Part shown: positions 62,533 through 64,000 of the stretch, one piece after another
Numbering within the stretch: position 1 is the stretch's first letter
Layout of the letters: each line of letters opens with the position of its first letter
DNA from: Arcanobacterium haemolyticum DSM 20595
GTDB lineage: Bacteria; Actinomycetota; Actinomycetes; Actinomycetales; Actinomycetaceae
NCBI RefSeq assembly: GCF_000092365.1
Contig: NC_014218.1
Span: forward strand, 682,001-746,000
Length of the DNA: 64,000 nt
Direction: 5' to 3'
Notes under the pieces: model-generated
What the model was told of the DNA's origin: nothing
Seen by the model: only the letters and a program-made list of their open reading frames with translations
Databases searched by the model: none
Made by a program: the position numbers and the translations under genes

Positions 62533-64000
62533 ATTTCTGCACACAAGCCAACCGAGCATAACCACACCCCAAAAAACACTAAACTTGGGGAAAATCACGT
62601 CGATCTGAGCACGTACGAAGGTACCGCACTCCAAGAAAACCCCGCCTACGAAGGTGCGTGGGCAGGCGAATCGCTCGAACGTGAAGAACGCTCATCGCTC
62701 CGCCGCGTTACCAGTTTGGCCACCGAACGTGACGATAAGGTGGACGTTGAATATCGGCAACTGCGCCTCGAACGCGTAGTACTTGTTGGGCTGTGGCGCG
62801 AAGGGCCATACGAAGCCGCCCAAGATTCGCTACGTGAACTCGCAGCGCTCGCAGAAACTGCAGGCTCCACCGTACTCGATGGTCTGATCCAAAAGCGCCA
62901 ACTACCCGATCCCGCAACATACTTAGGATCCGGAAAAGCAAAAGAACTTGCGGAAATCGTGGAATTCCACGGGGCAGATACCGTGATTGTCGATTCGGAA
63001 CTTGCCCCATCGCAACGCCGTGCGCTGGAAGACGTGGTGAAGGTAAAAGTCATCGACCGCACCGCGCTCATCCTCGATATTTTCGCTCAGCACGCCAAAT
63101 CGCGCGAAGGCAAAGCCCAAGTAGAACTCGCACAACTCGAATACCTCCTGCCACGCCTGCGTGGTTGGGGCGATTCGATGTCACGTCAGGCTGGTGGCCG
63201 TGTTGCCGGCGGTGCTGGTATCGGTTCGCGTGGTCCAGGTGAAACACAGCTCGAACTAGACCGCCGCCGTATCCGAACCCGCATGGCGAAACTGCGCGCA
63301 GATATCAAAGCAATGGAACCAGCCCGTGTTACCCGCCGCGCATCGCGCACCAAAAAAGCCGTCCCCGCCGTTGTTGTTGTGGGGTACACGAACGCCGGGA
63401 AATCCTCGCTCCTCAACACGCTCACAGGCGCAGGCGTGCTGGTGGAAAACGCCCTGTTCGCAACGCTGGATCCTACCGTGCGCCGTACGCAAACTGCCGA
63501 TGGGCGCGAATATACGCTCACGGACACGGTTGGATTCGTGCGCAACCTGCCAACCCAGTTGGTGGAGGCGTTCCGCTCCACGCTGGAGGAAGTTGGCCAA
63601 GCAGATCTGTTGCTCCACGTTGTAGATGCCTCCCACCATGATCCCGTAGGGCAGATCCAGGCCGTGCGCAGCGTGCTTGCGGACGTGCCTGGGGCAGATA
63701 CCGTGCGCGAACTCATCGTCTTGTCCAAAGCCGATCTGGCCGATCCGATCGACGTGGCCGCGCTGCGCTCCCGCTACCCGGATTCGGTGCTCGTTTCTGC
63801 GGTGTCGGGCGAAGGCATCGCGGAACTTGAAGAGCGGATCGATCAGCTCCTGCCACGTCCACAGATCCTTATCGATCTCACCATTCCATTTTCGCGTGGC
63901 GATCTGGTGTCCCGGATCCACGATGACGGCGAAATCCTCTCCGAATCATTCACCGAAGAAGGCACACACGTTACCGCACACATCACCGAAGAAATCGCCG
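62533..64000 (+). CDS. hflX: GTPase HflX, C-terminus beyond window
   Basis: At least 489 codons, open to the right edge. The N-terminal HflX domain (YRQLRLERVVLVGLW, QKRQLPDPATYLGSGKAKEL, ELAQLEYLLPRLRGW, GGAGIGSRGPGETQLELDRR) is followed by the G domain (GYTNAGKSSLLN, DTVGFVRNLP, SKAD). HflX splits or rescues stalled 70S ribosomes. The frame has no ATG, GTG or TTG before the conserved region; ATT 62533 has an ideal Shine-Dalgarno and is taken as start. The next in-frame TTG, near 62716, would remove conserved residues. Confidence 0.9.
   Translation, partial: MSAHKPTEHNHTPKNTKLGENHVDLSTYEGTALQENPAYEGAWAGESLEREERSSLRRVTSLATERDDKVDVEYRQLRLERVVLVGLWREGPYEAAQDSLRELAALAETAGSTVLDGLIQKRQLPDPATYLGSGKAKELAEIVEFHGADTVIVDSELAPSQRRALEDVVKVKVIDRTALILDIFAQHAKSREGKAQVELAQLEYLLPRLRGWGDSMSRQAGGRVAGGAGIGSRGPGETQLELDRRRIRTRMAKLRADIKAMEPARVTRRASRTKKAVPAVVVVGYTNAGKSSLLNTLTGAGVLVENALFATLDPTVRRTQTADGREYTLTDTVGFVRNLPTQLVEAFRSTLEEVGQADLLLHVVDASHHDPVGQIQAVRSVLADVPGADTVRELIVLSKADLADPIDVAALRSRYPDSVLVSAVSGEGIAELEERIDQLLPRPQILIDLTIPFSRGDLVSRIHDDGEILSESFTEEGTHVTAHITEEIA

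Overview
The window reads as chromosomal DNA of a Gram-positive actinobacterium with moderate G+C (low to mid 50s % by eye). Gene order is typically actinobacterial: pyrH-frr-cdsA-rlmN-dxr-M50 protease-ispG-GNAT-proS, then rimP-nusA-ylxR-infB-rbfA-truB, ribF, rpsO-pnp-M16 protease-rnj, and ftsK-pgsA-cinA-clgR-DUF3046-recA-recX-miaB-miaA-hflX. With LAxTG-type sorting signals, an HtaA/HmuTUV haem locus and only moderate G+C, an Actinomycetaceae member of the Arcanobacterium/Trueperella kind is the best guess. That assignment is inference, not a database result.

Layout. 1-509: tyrosine recombinase cut by the left edge (minus strand). 699-11598: housekeeping run (S4 protein, UMP kinase, ribosome recycling factor, CDP-DAG synthase, RlmN, a DivIVA-repeat protein, Dxr, site-2 protease, IspG, GNAT, ProS). 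11866-19272: a minus-strand membrane protein, then the rimP-nusA-ylxR-infB-rbfA-truB translation/transcription cluster. 19437-28608: accessory region with a double-domain HAD acid phosphatase, then a tandem array of Cys-rich lipoproteins alternating with small secreted I36-like proteins, ending in a peptidoglycan-binding adaptor, ABC ATPase and FtsX-like permease. 28790-30558: Cys-Gly microprotein, ribF and an ABC-transporter pseudogene. 30950-37098: haem acquisition locus, a 1044-aa wall-anchored HtaA-LRR-HtaA-HtaA protein plus HmuT, HmuU and HmuV. 37265-45423: rpsO, pnp, MFS permease, a frameshifted M16 protease, a GNAT and RNase J. 45578-52623 (minus strand): ferric/hexose-phosphate-type ABC transporter, two-component system, D-2-hydroxyacid dehydrogenase. 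52758-64000: ftsK to recA-recX, miaB-miaA, an RsmC-like methyltransferase and hflX, cut by the right edge.

The two most interesting loci are the lipoprotein/I36/ABC-exporter array, whose internal duplications and gene-conversion tracts suggest a diversifying secreted system, and the haem receptor, which uses HtaA domains in an HtaA-LRR-HtaA layout resembling the NEAT-LRR layout of streptococcal Shr and Bacillus IlsA. A promoter with a DtxR-like box precedes the receptor.

Other unexplained structure: a 78-79 bp interspersed element with inverted-repeat ends (four copies); keto/amino composition domains that ignore gene orientation and switch inside genes; two single-base homopolymer frameshifts; a probable ATT start for hflX; and several -10 hexamers placed 6-7 nt before start codons, suggesting leaderless mRNAs. 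No rRNA, tRNA, CRISPR array or intact insertion sequence was seen.
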